Assembly (NCBI GenBank): GCA_905478995.1
Contig: CAJQKT010000001.1
Coordinates: forward strand, 1-64,000
DNA: 64,000 bases
Direction of reading: 5' to 3'
Source of the DNA: an uncultured Pseudomonadales bacterium
Lineage (GTDB): Bacteria; Pseudomonadota; Gammaproteobacteria; Pseudomonadales; UBA7434
The position numbers were made by a program, and so were the translations under genes. Below the pieces are notes generated by a model. It made no database searches. It was not told the DNA's origin and saw only the letters and a list, made by a program, of their open reading frames with translations. This document shows positions 55,262 through 64,000 of this stretch, piece by piece. Position 1 is the first letter of the stretch. The number at the start of each line of letters is the position of its first letter.

Positions 55262-57127
55262 TTATTTAAAAGGAATATTTAGGCGCAGTAGCGTGCGGTC
55301 TACCTTGGGGTGATCGGGCGTTGATTTGTGAATAGATTTATAAATTTTTGCCGCTTTTTTAGATTGGCCTGAGGTCCAGTAGAGCTCTATTAAATGAGCG
55401 GCAATTTCATCGTCGGAGAATTTTTTATACGCTTTTTGTAGGTTTTCTTCGGCGGCATCTAAGCGACCCATATGAAATTGAACCCAGCCAAGACTGTCCA
55501 TAATTGCGGCGTCATCGGGTTTGAGGGCAAGCGCTTTTTCAATAAGGTCTAACGCTTCGTTATAGCGATTGGTTCGGTCGGCTAGTACGTAGCCTAACGC
55601 ATTAAGCGCGATGATATTTTGCGGATCTATTGCTAACACATGACGCAAGTCGACTTCGACTAAGCCAATGTCATCGAGTTGTTCAGATAAGAAAGAGCGC
55701 TCGAGCCGCAAAGCGATTTGATCGGGATATTGCTCAATAGCTTCGCTTAGTACGCTATGTGCGTCGACTAGTTCACCGCTGTCGCTGAGTATTTCGGCCT
55801 CGGCATTCCAGAAGAGGGGGGCCTGTTGAGGGTGCTTTTGACGCAGTGCAGCTAGGTAGCTGCGCGCCCCGTGCAATTGCCCCTGTGCGGCCAGTAGCGC
55901 CACAGTTTTTTGCACAGCCGAGAGATAGTAGTCGCCTGGCTGGACTTGCTCATAAAAATTTAGGGCGGCGTCGGTATCTTTTTCGGCGGCAGCAATTAAG
56001 CCCAAGTTAAACCAGGCAAAGGATGTTTCGCGGTTATTATCAAGCAGTGTTTGGAGGCTTTTTTTTGCCGCCAGAAAATTATTATTTTCAGCCGCAATTA
56101 AGCTGTGAGGTTTCAGTAATGTAGTATCAGATGGCGTGTCTTGAAGTAGCTCGGCAAATATTTTTTCTGCAAGCACAAGGTTTGTTTGGGTGAGTTTTCG
56201 CGCATAAGCTATTTTTAGGCTGCGTTCGTCAGGGCGTTTTTTTAGAGCCTTGCGCAGTACTTTAGCCGCTGCTTGATGTTGGCCAAGCTCTGTTTGTAAT
56301 TGCGATTCAATGATGGCTAGCTGTACCGGATCACCGTCGAAATTACGTAATCTTTGAATTTGTGCAAGTGCGTTTTCATGGTCGCCATTTTTTTGTAAGA
56401 GCAGTGTATACGTTAACAGAAGACTAAAGTTTTCTGAGCGGTCTTGGTCCGAGAGGCGTTCTAGCTGCATTAGTACTTCACGAAGCTGTGCGCTGCCGGT
56501 GGGTAAGTTGCTATTTCGCAAGACGCCGAATTCAGCGGCTTCACCGGCATCGAGTTGCCGCTCTAAAATTTGCAGGGCGCGCAGGGGCTGATTGGTTCGT
56601 GCCAGCATGTCGGCAAGATTTTCTGATGCTTTTGGGTTGGATGGATCGACCTCATGCCAAAGTTCAGCCATTTCAATAGCCGCATTAGCATCGCGCAAGT
56701 ACCGAGCTAAACGCGCAGCACGGGCCACTACCTGCGGATCTTGTGTGTTGAGTGCCTCGCGATAATAATTTTTAGCGGCGGTCTCGATGTCACCGTTGTA
56801 AACTGAGAGCTCTCCAACCAGTAAATTAAAGAGAGTGTCGGTCTCGAATGGGCGATTACTAGACGGCGTTGCCTCGGCTTGCATCGCCTCAGTTATCACC
56901 GCATCAGAATGATGCGTTTGATCGGTGATCGGTTGGCTTGACGATTGATTGCCTAGGGAGGCGCAGCCACCGATATAAATAGTGATTAAAGCGGCTAAAA
57001 GCATGTTCCATAGCGAACGACTGTGCGCGGGCTGTTTCGCTGAGTAACTACTCAAGAGTGCTATTAACTGGTGTGGGATCATGCAATTTTTCTGCGTATG
57101 CGGAATGCTTGGACGTATTGTCAACAT
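55262..57127 (-). CDS. TPR-repeat lipoprotein
   Basis: Multiple TPRs (NALGYVLADRTNRYNEALDLIEKALALKPDDAAIMDSLGWVQFHMG); internal signal/lipobox ITIYIGGCAS. Confidence 0.88.
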   Translation of the reverse strand: MLTIRPSIPHTQKNCMIPHQLIALLSSYSAKQPAHSRSLWNMLLAALITIYIGGCASLGNQSSSQPITDQTHHSDAVITEAMQAEATPSSNRPFETDTLFNLLVGELSVYNGDIETAAKNYYREALNTQDPQVVARAARLARYLRDANAAIEMAELWHEVDPSNPKASENLADMLARTNQPLRALQILERQLDAGEAAEFGVLRNSNLPTGSAQLREVLMQLERLSDQDRSENFSLLLTYTLLLQKNGDHENALAQIQRLRNFDGDPVQLAIIESQLQTELGQHQAAAKVLRKALKKRPDERSLKIAYARKLTQTNLVLAEKIFAELLQDTPSDTTLLKPHSLIAAENNNFLAAKKSLQTLLDNNRETSFAWFNLGLIAAAEKDTDAALNFYEQVQPGDYYLSAVQKTVALLAAQGQLHGARSYLAALRQKHPQQAPLFWNAEAEILSDSGELVDAHSVLSEAIEQYPDQIALRLERSFLSEQLDDIGLVEVDLRHVLAIDPQNIIALNALGYVLADRTNRYNEALDLIEKALALKPDDAAIMDSLGWVQFHMGRLDAAEENLQKAYKKFSDDEIAAHLIELYWTSGQSKKAAKIYKSIHKSTPDHPKVDRTLLRLNIPFK

Positions 57128-57292
57128 TATTGAACTTGGGGTAAAACAGGCTTTTTTAATCCTAGCTTGTTTCTAAAGCTTGGCGCTGGCAATTATTTGC
57201 AGATCGTCAAGCTGGCCGGCCACCAAAATCCTATAATCGCATAGAATAACGCACAATCCTACTTAGCGCGGGGCGAATTTAAACGGTGAGGC

Positions 57293-57319
57293 AGGCGAGT
57301 TTGCTGTTTAAACTTGCCT
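57293..57319. promoter_or_regulatory. Imperfect 10-bp-arm inverted repeat in hemA leader
   Basis: aggcgagttt-gctgttt-aaacttgcct; one G-T pair. Confidence 0.5.
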
Positions 57320-57346
57320 AATCGTGAGTTTGCTAGCAGGATATCC

Positions 57347-57415
57347 ATAGGCGCTAGGAGGGTATATTGCTAAACTCCCGCCCAGCAGCAGATTCACGGC
57401 CGTGCGGGCGCCTAT
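57347..57415 (+). promoter_or_regulatory. Candidate structured leader RNA upstream of hemA
   Basis: Outer arms ATAGGCGC (57347-57354)/GCGCCTAT (57408-57415) enclosing GGAG/CTCC and the palindrome CACGGCCGTG (57395-57404). Confidence 0.45.
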
Positions 57416-57452
57416 CCGCTACACATCAATCGTTTCAGCGAACTTCTAATTT

Positions 57453-58742
57453 ATGCAGTTAATGGCTATCGGTATCAACTACGCGACTGCAAGCGTGGCG
57501 TTGCGCGAAAAGTTGGCTATTGCCCCCGAGGCACAGGCCGCTGCAGTGGTCGAGTTGGCTGCGCAGCTTACAGCGGCCGCGGGCGACAGCACAGGTGAGG
57601 CGCTTATTTTGTCTACCTGCAATCGCACCGAAATAGTGGTGGGTGGTTTGCAGGCGGAATCGGTGGTGCTGGAATGGCTGGCTTCTTATTGTGGCGTCGC
57701 ACGTGCTGAGTTCATTGAGCATGTTTATACCCATCGCGGCCGCGATGCGCTCAATCACTTAATAAGAGTGGCTAGCGGACTCGACTCTATGGTGCTTGGT
57801 GAGCCGCAAATATTCGGGCAAATGAAATCAGCCTTTGCAGTGTCGCGAGGTGTTAATGCTTTGGGTGCTGAGCTGGGGCCGGCGCTAGAGCATGTCTTTG
57901 CGGTCGCTAAGAAGGTTCGCAGCGGCACAGCAATTGGTGAAAATCCGGTGTCAGTTGCCTACGCAGCAGTCGCTATGGCTCAGCGTTTATTTAGCGAGCT
58001 TGCTCAGGCACGAGTGCTGTTGGTGGGGGCCGGAGCTACCATTGAATTGGTTGCCAAGCATATGCGCGATGCGGGTGCTGATCAGATTACCGTGGCCAAC
58101 AGGACGCTGGAGAAAGCCCATATTCTGGCCAGCGCGCTTGGCAGTAGGGCAATGTTGTTGGCTGAGTTGCCTGAAAACTTATCTGATTTTGATATTGTGA
58201 TTACCTCAACAGCTAGCCAGTTGCCTATTATTGGCAAAGGCATGGTTGAGCAGGCAATGAAGGCTCGTAAGCATAAACCTATGTTTATGGTCGATATTGC
58301 TGTGCCACGCGATATTGAGCCTCAAGTGGCTGAACTCCCTGATGCTTACTTGTATTCTGTTGATGATTTAAAAGGCATCATCGACCAAAACGTGAAGCTT
58401 AGGCAGGAAGAGGCTGGCAAGGCTCAGGAAATTATTGCAGGCGGTGTTGAGCAATATCAGTCGTGGGTGCGCAGTCGAGATGCCTCAGATTTAGTGGTCG
58501 CCTACCGCGATGCGACGCAAATTATGTGTGATGAACAACTACACAAAGCGAGACAATTATTGGCCAGTGGCGAATCGCCTGAGGCGGTGTTAGAAAGTTT
58601 TGCACGCTCACTGGCGCGAAAAATGATGCACACACCTACTGTTGAAATGCGTAATGCGGCGGCTGCTGCAGATAAAAACCTGCTAGATGCCGCACGTATA
58701 TTGTTCGATCTGCCTGAATCTGGCCCGATGGATGAGCCATAG
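57453..58742 (+). CDS. hemA: Glutamyl-tRNA reductase
   Basis: LSTCNRTEI, GLDSMVLGEPQIFGQMK, VGAGATIELVAKH. Confidence 0.97.
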   Translation: MQLMAIGINYATASVALREKLAIAPEAQAAAVVELAAQLTAAAGDSTGEALILSTCNRTEIVVGGLQAESVVLEWLASYCGVARAEFIEHVYTHRGRDALNHLIRVASGLDSMVLGEPQIFGQMKSAFAVSRGVNALGAELGPALEHVFAVAKKVRSGTAIGENPVSVAYAAVAMAQRLFSELAQARVLLVGAGATIELVAKHMRDAGADQITVANRTLEKAHILASALGSRAMLLAELPENLSDFDIVITSTASQLPIIGKGMVEQAMKARKHKPMFMVDIAVPRDIEPQVAELPDAYLYSVDDLKGIIDQNVKLRQEEAGKAQEIIAGGVEQYQSWVRSRDASDLVVAYRDATQIMCDEQLHKARQLLASGESPEAVLESFARSLARKMMHTPTVEMRNAAAAADKNLLDAARILFDLPESGPMDEP

Positions 58743-58802
58743 TGGCGTTGTAATTTCATGGGTAAATTTATGTGACGCACAGTGTCTGTCTAAGCTGTGT
58801 GC

Positions 58803-58846
58803 ATTGAAACTGTATATATTGGAACTGTATATACTGAACTGTATGT
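58803..58846. repeat. Three-copy ~15-bp tandem repeat between hemA and prfA
   Basis: attgaaactgtatat / attggaactgtatat / actgaactgtatgt. Confidence 0.7.
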
Positions 58847-58961
58847 ATTGGAGCAGTGCGCAGCTGGTCAGCGTGTGGGTGAACTAGTACATTGCGGCCC
58901 TTCTTTGTATTGCATCATTAGAAATAATTAATATGGGCGAGAAGCTCACGGAAACTATTGC

Positions 58962-60047
58962 ATGAAACCCAGTTTGTTTGCCAAGCTCGACGTGATTGCC
59001 GAGCGCTACGAAGAAATTAGTGCCTTGCTCGGTGATGCCGAAGTTATTAGCGATCAAAATAAATTTCGCGCTTTGTCTCAAGAGTATGCCGAGCTGGAGG
59101 CGGTTGTACTTTGCTATCACAAGTACAGTGCCGCGCAAGAGCAAATCGCAGAAGCTGAGAGCCTGCTTAAAGATGATGATCCTGATATGCGCGAATTGGC
59201 CGAGGACGATTTAGCCGCTGGCAAAGCCTCACTAGAAATCTTATCGGCAGACCTGCAAAGTCTGTTATTGCCGCGTGATCCCAACGATAAAAATAATGTC
59301 TTTTTAGAGGTTCGAGCGGGTACCGGCGGAGACGAGGCAGCTATTTTTGCTGGCGATTTATTTCGCATGTACAGCCGCTATGCCGAATCGCGAGGTTGGC
59401 GCGTTGAGATTCTGAATGAGCGCATGGGCGAGCATGGTGGTTACAAAGAAATCATTTCACGTATCGCCGGTAGCGATGTCTACGGCAATCTCAAATTTGA
59501 ATCGGGTGCACACAGGGTGCAGCGTGTACCTGAAACGGAATCGCAGGGGCGGATTCATACCTCGGCCTGCACTGTGGCTATCATGCCAGAGGCTGATGCG
59601 CTTGAGGCTATCGAACTCAACAAAGGCGATTTGCGCATCGATACGTTCAGGGCGTCAGGGGCCGGCGGTCAGCATGTTAACAAAACTGATTCCGCTATTC
59701 GCTTAACCCATTTGCCTACAGGTATTGTGGTTGAGTGTCAGGATGAGCGCTCGCAACACAAAAATAAAGCGCGCGCTATGTCGTTGTTGCAAGCTCGTTT
59801 AAACGATGCCGCTCAATCGGCAGCTGATGCTGCGCAGGCGAGTGAACGCCGCAACTTAGTGGGTAGTGGCGATCGTTCAGAGCGAATCCGCACTTACAAT
59901 TTCCCGCAGGGGCGCCTCACCGATCATCGTATTAATCTAACCTTATATAAGCTCAGCGAGGTGATGGAGGGGCAGCTCGACTCGGTTGTGCAGCCACTTT
60001 TACAAGAATACCAGGCCGACTTGTTGTCCGATTTGGGTGACGAATAG
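58962..60047 (+). CDS. prfA: Peptide chain release factor 1
   Basis: GGQ motif [21 protein letters not shown]. Confidence 0.97.
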   Translation: MKPSLFAKLDVIAERYEEISALLGDAEVISDQNKFRALSQEYAELEAVVLCYHKYSAAQEQIAEAESLLKDDDPDMRELAEDDLAAGKASLEILSADLQSLLLPRDPNDKNNVFLEVRAGTGGDEAAIFAGDLFRMYSRYAESRGWRVEILNERMGEHGGYKEIISRIAGSDVYGNLKFESGAHRVQRVPETESQGRIHTSACTVAIMPEADALEAIELNKGDLRIDTFRASGAGGQHVNKTDSAIRLTHLPTGIVVECQDERSQHKNKARAMSLLQARLNDAAQSAADAAQASERRNLVGSGDRSERIRTYNFPQGRLTDHRINLTLYKLSEVMEGQLDSVVQPLLQEYQADLLSDLGDE

Positions 60048-60094
60048 TTTGAAATTGAGCGCCAGTCGCCTCCTTCTTTAGACGAATCTACGTC

Positions 60095-60973
60095 ATGTTT
60101 GATATTACATTAACGCAATTGCTTGTTCAGAGCACCGCTGCACTCGCGGCAGCGGGTCAGGCGAGTGCGCGCCTTGAAGCTGAAGTATTGATAGCTTTTG
60201 TATTTAAAAAGCCACGAAGTTATCTCTATGCTTACCCCGAGGTTGTGGTGTCTGACATGCACTGTCAGCAAGTGAATGCATTAATCGATGAGCGCGTTGC
60301 GGGTCGTCCTATTGCCTATCTCGTGCAGGAGCGTGATTTTTGGTCGTTGCCCCTTTATGTTAATGAGCAGGTGTTGATTCCACGTCCGGAAACGGAGTGC
60401 ATGGTTGAAGCTGTGTTGCAGCTAAGCTTGCCTGATGATTGCGTTGCTGTTGACTTAGGGTCTGGCAGTGGCGCCATAGTCATGGCGTTAGCTGTTGAGC
60501 GGCCGGCATGGGTTTGTCTGGCGAGTGACCGGTTCGCCGAACCATTACAGGTGGTTAAAAAAAATATTGATGATTTACTCGGTGCGCAGGCTCCAGATAA
60601 TGGTATGCCAGCACGGTTGCCTATGTTGCTGCAGGCCGAATGGCTGTCTGCCTGTGCTGAAGCTTGTTTTGATTTAGTGATTTCTAATCCGCCGTATATA
60701 GAAGATGCCGATCCGTATCTTGATAGGGGCGATCTTCGCTTTGAGCCGCGCTCAGCATTGGCCAGCGGTGCAGACGGGCTTGGCGATATTCGATGTATTG
60801 CGAAGCAGGCTCGCAGAAGTTTAAAGCTAGGGGGTTATTTAGCTTTGGAGCATGGCTATGCTCAGCAGCAGCAGGTTGTTGGAATAGTTGAGGGCGCTGG
60901 CTTTGAGGTTAAAGAGTTAGGTAGGGACTTGGCTGGGTTACCGCGTTATGTCGTTGCCCAAAGCCATTCGTAG
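60095..60973 (+). CDS. prmC: Release factor glutamine N5-methyltransferase
   Basis: VISNPPYIEDADPYL, VDLGSGSGAI; downstream of prfA. Confidence 0.95.
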   Translation: MFDITLTQLLVQSTAALAAAGQASARLEAEVLIAFVFKKPRSYLYAYPEVVVSDMHCQQVNALIDERVAGRPIAYLVQERDFWSLPLYVNEQVLIPRPETECMVEAVLQLSLPDDCVAVDLGSGSGAIVMALAVERPAWVCLASDRFAEPLQVVKKNIDDLLGAQAPDNGMPARLPMLLQAEWLSACAEACFDLVISNPPYIEDADPYLDRGDLRFEPRSALASGADGLGDIRCIAKQARRSLKLGGYLALEHGYAQQQQVVGIVEGAGFEVKELGRDLAGLPRYVVAQSHS

Positions 60974-60974
60974 A

Positions 60975-61373
60975 TTAAGCGATTTCTGCAACCGGTAGTA
61001 ATAGTCGATTGGTAGCATGAAGAATTTCGCCAAGATTAAACGGGGCGAAAAAAACCGCATCAGCGCCGCTGTGTTCTGCCATTGCTCGAGTTGCTGATTC
61101 TTGAATATTGAGCGAAACGATTTCATTTTGGGTGACAAATGCGATGATGGGAAGTTCACGATCTCGCAATCGTATCGTCTCGATTAGCGAAAGGCCGTCA
61201 AGGTCATCGAGCATTAAGTCGACAAAAACCGCGTCCACATTTTCAAGCTCCGCTAGGCATTCTTTTGATTGACTTATATGTTCGACTTTGGCAGATTCGC
61301 CAAGAGCAGCATCGAGAATAACCTGCAAGTAAGGCTCAGTTTCGGCAACAATAAGTCGAGACCTATTAGGCAT
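60975..61373 (-). CDS. Stand-alone receiver-domain protein, atypical
   Basis: REC-like fold: LIVAETEP, DAVFVDLMLDDLDG, ELPIIAFVTQ, ADAVFFAPF. Confidence 0.75.
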   Translation of the reverse strand: MPNRSRLIVAETEPYLQVILDAALGESAKVEHISQSKECLAELENVDAVFVDLMLDDLDGLSLIETIRLRDRELPIIAFVTQNEIVSLNIQESATRAMAEHSGADAVFFAPFNLGEILHATNRLLLPVAEIA

Positions 61374-61646
61374 GTATCTTAATCCTTTTATTTTATATTC
61401 AGCCTGTCAGTTCGATGTGACCAGCTTTTGTATTGTGGTGTTGGTTGTCGCGTGGTGCAAATTGGGTGGGTATTGCAAGCCGCTGGCTTGATACCTTTCT
61501 GATACAAAACAGAAGACCGGATGCGCGGGATTTTAGAGTTATTTTTTTGCCGGCACAACCTTGACATTGAAATCTTTATTTGGATTTATTTGCGTTGTTT
61601 CGGGCATGTGGGAGCGAGCGGTGTTTTTTTGATCGGCGCTAGAGTG

Positions 61647-64000
61647 TTAAGCCTTTTTGAATACCAATTGTAGAGCTAGTCCATCATTTAACTGCTCAAT
61701 AACCGCGTGACCGCTGTTGTTGTGAGCCATGGCCACAACATTGTCAGCAGAATTTTGATGGGTGGCCGATTTAGCTGCTTTGAGTAGCTTTTGTAAGTCT
61801 ACGGTGCTGAGGTCAGCTGTCTTTGTGTGCACTGACAAAACAATATAATCACCTTCAAGGATGTCGGTGCATGCGCTGCACTCAGTGGCGGGCAGTTTTT
61901 TATTGCTCAGTGACAAAACAATTTGTTGGTCTTCACCCAGAGGTCGATCATCTTGTTGAGCCGCTAGCGCTGTATTGCGCGCGCTGACTAAGAGCTGCAT
62001 AACAATCTGCTTAAAAGGCGTTTCTGCAATTAGAGCACTGCCAGTCGTCTCATCAATTTCGGTTTTAAGCGTTAAAGAAGCCGGCATGGTGGGCCGCATC
62101 ATATCGAGAATTTCAGTTACCAGTGGTCGTAGAGCTGTGCCGGTGGTTCTTTTTTTATCGACTTGCCTACTGCTTTTGTGCGCGACTAGCTCGTATGCGT
62201 GTGCGGCTGTTTTTAAGACTTCTTCAAGGTGGTCGGCTATGCGTTGTTCTCGCGCTTGGTTTTTCTGAGACAGTGCGACTTCGGTATAGTTGACAATGCC
62301 GCTTAAAATTTCTTTAAAGTCGCGGCCTAGCGCTCCCGTCATGGCGATGCCCATCGCTTCGCTGTCTAGATCATTCTCAGTATTAATTTTGGTGACGTTG
62401 TCGTCGACATCCTGCTCGAGGTTGTTTGCTGTGGCTGTATTGGCGTTATTGTTAACAGCGGTGTCACTGATAAAGCCGTATCCTACAATCGATTCGACTT
62501 GGCTGCCATCAGGCTGAGTCAATGCAAAACCTTGCCAGGATACATGGTGCTTGGGTTCAGCGCTCTGTGTTTTGTGGTCGTCTTCATAGTGATGGGTGAC
62601 GCCAGTCCCCGGATTTTTTAAAATCAGGTTAGTCAGCTGTTTAAATTTAGGCATGGAATCACGAAAAACCTCATCATCGTCGCGGCCAGAAATAATGTCG
62701 GCGCGTACGTTGAAGTATTGGCAAAACTGCTTATTAGCCTGCAAGAATCGACCAGAGCTGTCTTTTTGAAAAAACATAACAGGCGCGTCGTCAAGCAACT
62801 GCCTAATTGCATCGTGATTTTTTAGTAATTCTTGATAGGCATGCCGAGTAGCCGTGATATCTACCGCGCTCCAAACTACCTGCCGCGATAAGCCCGCATC
62901 ACCCTTCAATTTAGTAATGTAAGTATCTAGCCAGCGCAAGCCTTGGTTACTGGCGTAGGTGATGGTTTGTTGGTGTTCTTTGCCAGTGTTGAGTGTGCGC
63001 TGAATGTTTTCAACTAAATTGTCGAGTGCGTCTACTTCCAGTATTTCGGCTAGTCGAATGCCAGGGGCCGCCGCTGGTAAGTGTTGCGTTAAATGCACAT
63101 CATTGCTGATGACCCTAGCGATACGGCCGCTTTCATCTAATAAGAAGCACAGCGCAGGCAGTGATTGAGCAACATGTTCCCAGACTTTTTCATGAGCCAT
63201 TACATCGACAGATTCAAATAGATTATCAAATCCAGGTCGTACCGTATTTGGCTGTTCTGGCAACGGCTCAAGCGCATTAGATTTTATTGCGAGCTCAGCG
63301 CGTGCGCTCGTTGCGCGCCCTTGTCCATTATTTTCTATCTGTATATCGGTGATCTCTGCAGTATGGGCATGGCCATTTTCATCGGCTATGGTGCAGTCAA
63401 TCGTACGTGGTATCGATCTATATTCAGAAATTCCACGCAGTAGGTCGGCAAATTGCGCGGCGCCTTCTGTATTCAGCTTGGTCTGCCAGTCTGTTAGGCT
63501 GAGTTGAGTATCCGACTGGTTAAAGAGCGGCGAATTGACCACAGCTGCAATATGGATGAATTGATTTTCGAAGTCGATGCTCAGCGTGTGGCGGCAGATA
63601 ACGTATGTTGACTGCTGGCTCGCGCTTGATGGCGTAGGGATATTTTCATGCGCGATATTGATCGACCGCCTGTCAGCCTCTTGAGACACATGATGCGGCA
63701 CAGTTTCATGCGTGTGGCGATTAAATGGTTGGTTGGCTGGTGCGCTCGGCGGTTGCCTTGGCACGAGCTGATTATTCTGCTCACTGGCGAGCGCTTCTAA
63801 ACCATGCTCATTGATAAGCTGAAGAATAGTTTTTTGTGAAAGTTCTGATCGCAAGATTAACGCGTCGATGCCGTTTTTTATGGCGGCGGAAAATAGTGAT
63901 AGGTCCCGATTGAGCTCATGCTCATCGAGCACCATAATCATTAGGGGTTTACGCTGCCTAGCATTGGAGTTGTAAAGCTGCGTGATGGTTTGAATGAACG
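61647..64000 (-). CDS. PAS-containing histidine-kinase-like protein, N-terminus beyond the window
   Basis: PAS-like segments (LLDDAPVMFFQKDSSGRFLQANKQFCQYF); kinase-like C-terminus. Minus-strand frame upstream of ATG 63941 is open to the edge (FIQTITQLYNSNARQRKPLMIMVLDEHELNRDL). Confidence 0.7.
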   Translation of the reverse strand, partial: FIQTITQLYNSNARQRKPLMIMVLDEHELNRDLSLFSAAIKNGIDALILRSELSQKTILQLINEHGLEALASEQNNQLVPRQPPSAPANQPFNRHTHETVPHHVSQEADRRSINIAHENIPTPSSASQQSTYVICRHTLSIDFENQFIHIAAVVNSPLFNQSDTQLSLTDWQTKLNTEGAAQFADLLRGISEYRSIPRTIDCTIADENGHAHTAEITDIQIENNGQGRATSARAELAIKSNALEPLPEQPNTVRPGFDNLFESVDVMAHEKVWEHVAQSLPALCFLLDESGRIARVISNDVHLTQHLPAAAPGIRLAEILEVDALDNLVENIQRTLNTGKEHQQTITYASNQGLRWLDTYITKLKGDAGLSRQVVWSAVDITATRHAYQELLKNHDAIRQLLDDAPVMFFQKDSSGRFLQANKQFCQYFNVRADIISGRDDDEVFRDSMPKFKQLTNLILKNPGTGVTHHYEDDHKTQSAEPKHHVSWQGFALTQPDGSQVESIVGYGFISDTAVNNNANTATANNLEQDVDDNVTKINTENDLDSEAMGIAMTGALGRDFKEILSGIVNYTEVALSQKNQAREQRIADHLEEVLKTAAHAYELVAHKSSRQVDKKRTTGTALRPLVTEILDMMRPTMPASLTLKTEIDETTGSALIAETPFKQIVMQLLVSARNTALAAQQDDRPLGEDQQIVLSLSNKKLPATECSACTDILEGDYIVLSVHTKTADLSTVDLQKLLKAAKSATHQNSADNVVAMAHNNSGHAVIEQLNDGLALQLVFKKA

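Overview
The window looks like chromosomal DNA from a marine-type gammaproteobacterium (an inference from gene order and protein families; no search was run). Most of it is well-conserved housekeeping sequence. Left to right on the map: (1) the edge of an XrtA/PEP-CTERM exopolysaccharide regulatory locus (polysaccharide deacetylase truncated at the window edge, PrsT-like TPR lipoprotein, PrsR, PrsK), then a DUF1631 protein, a lipoprotein and ispB; (2) an Lrp/AsnC regulator divergent from leuA, a HolD-like gene and rimI; (3) a complete rsxABCDGE (Rnf) cluster with a divergent C-terminal-CxxCH lipoprotein; (4) metG and a GlpD-like oxidoreductase; (5) a TCA block gltA/sdh/suc/lpd in which sdhCD are separated from sdhAB and lie downstream of gltA on the opposite strand; (6) a small accessory stretch with a P450, a TVP38 protein and arsR-arsC-acr3 next to tRNA-Met; (7) the ychF-pth-rplY-prs-tRNA-Gln-ispE-lolB block divergent from hemA-prfA-prmC; (8) a degenerate-looking receiver protein and a PAS/kinase-like protein running off the right edge. 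No CRISPR array, transposase, integrase or prophage was seen. The most interesting signals are the split sdh operon, a G8 tract inside a good sigma70-like promoter spacer upstream of sdhA, an inverted-repeat-rich hemA leader, a 7-copy degenerate 13-bp tandem repeat, the degenerate receiver/kinase pair, an enlarged HolD-like protein and the putative cytochrome next to Rnf. I did not find a clearly new multigene system; these are leads only.
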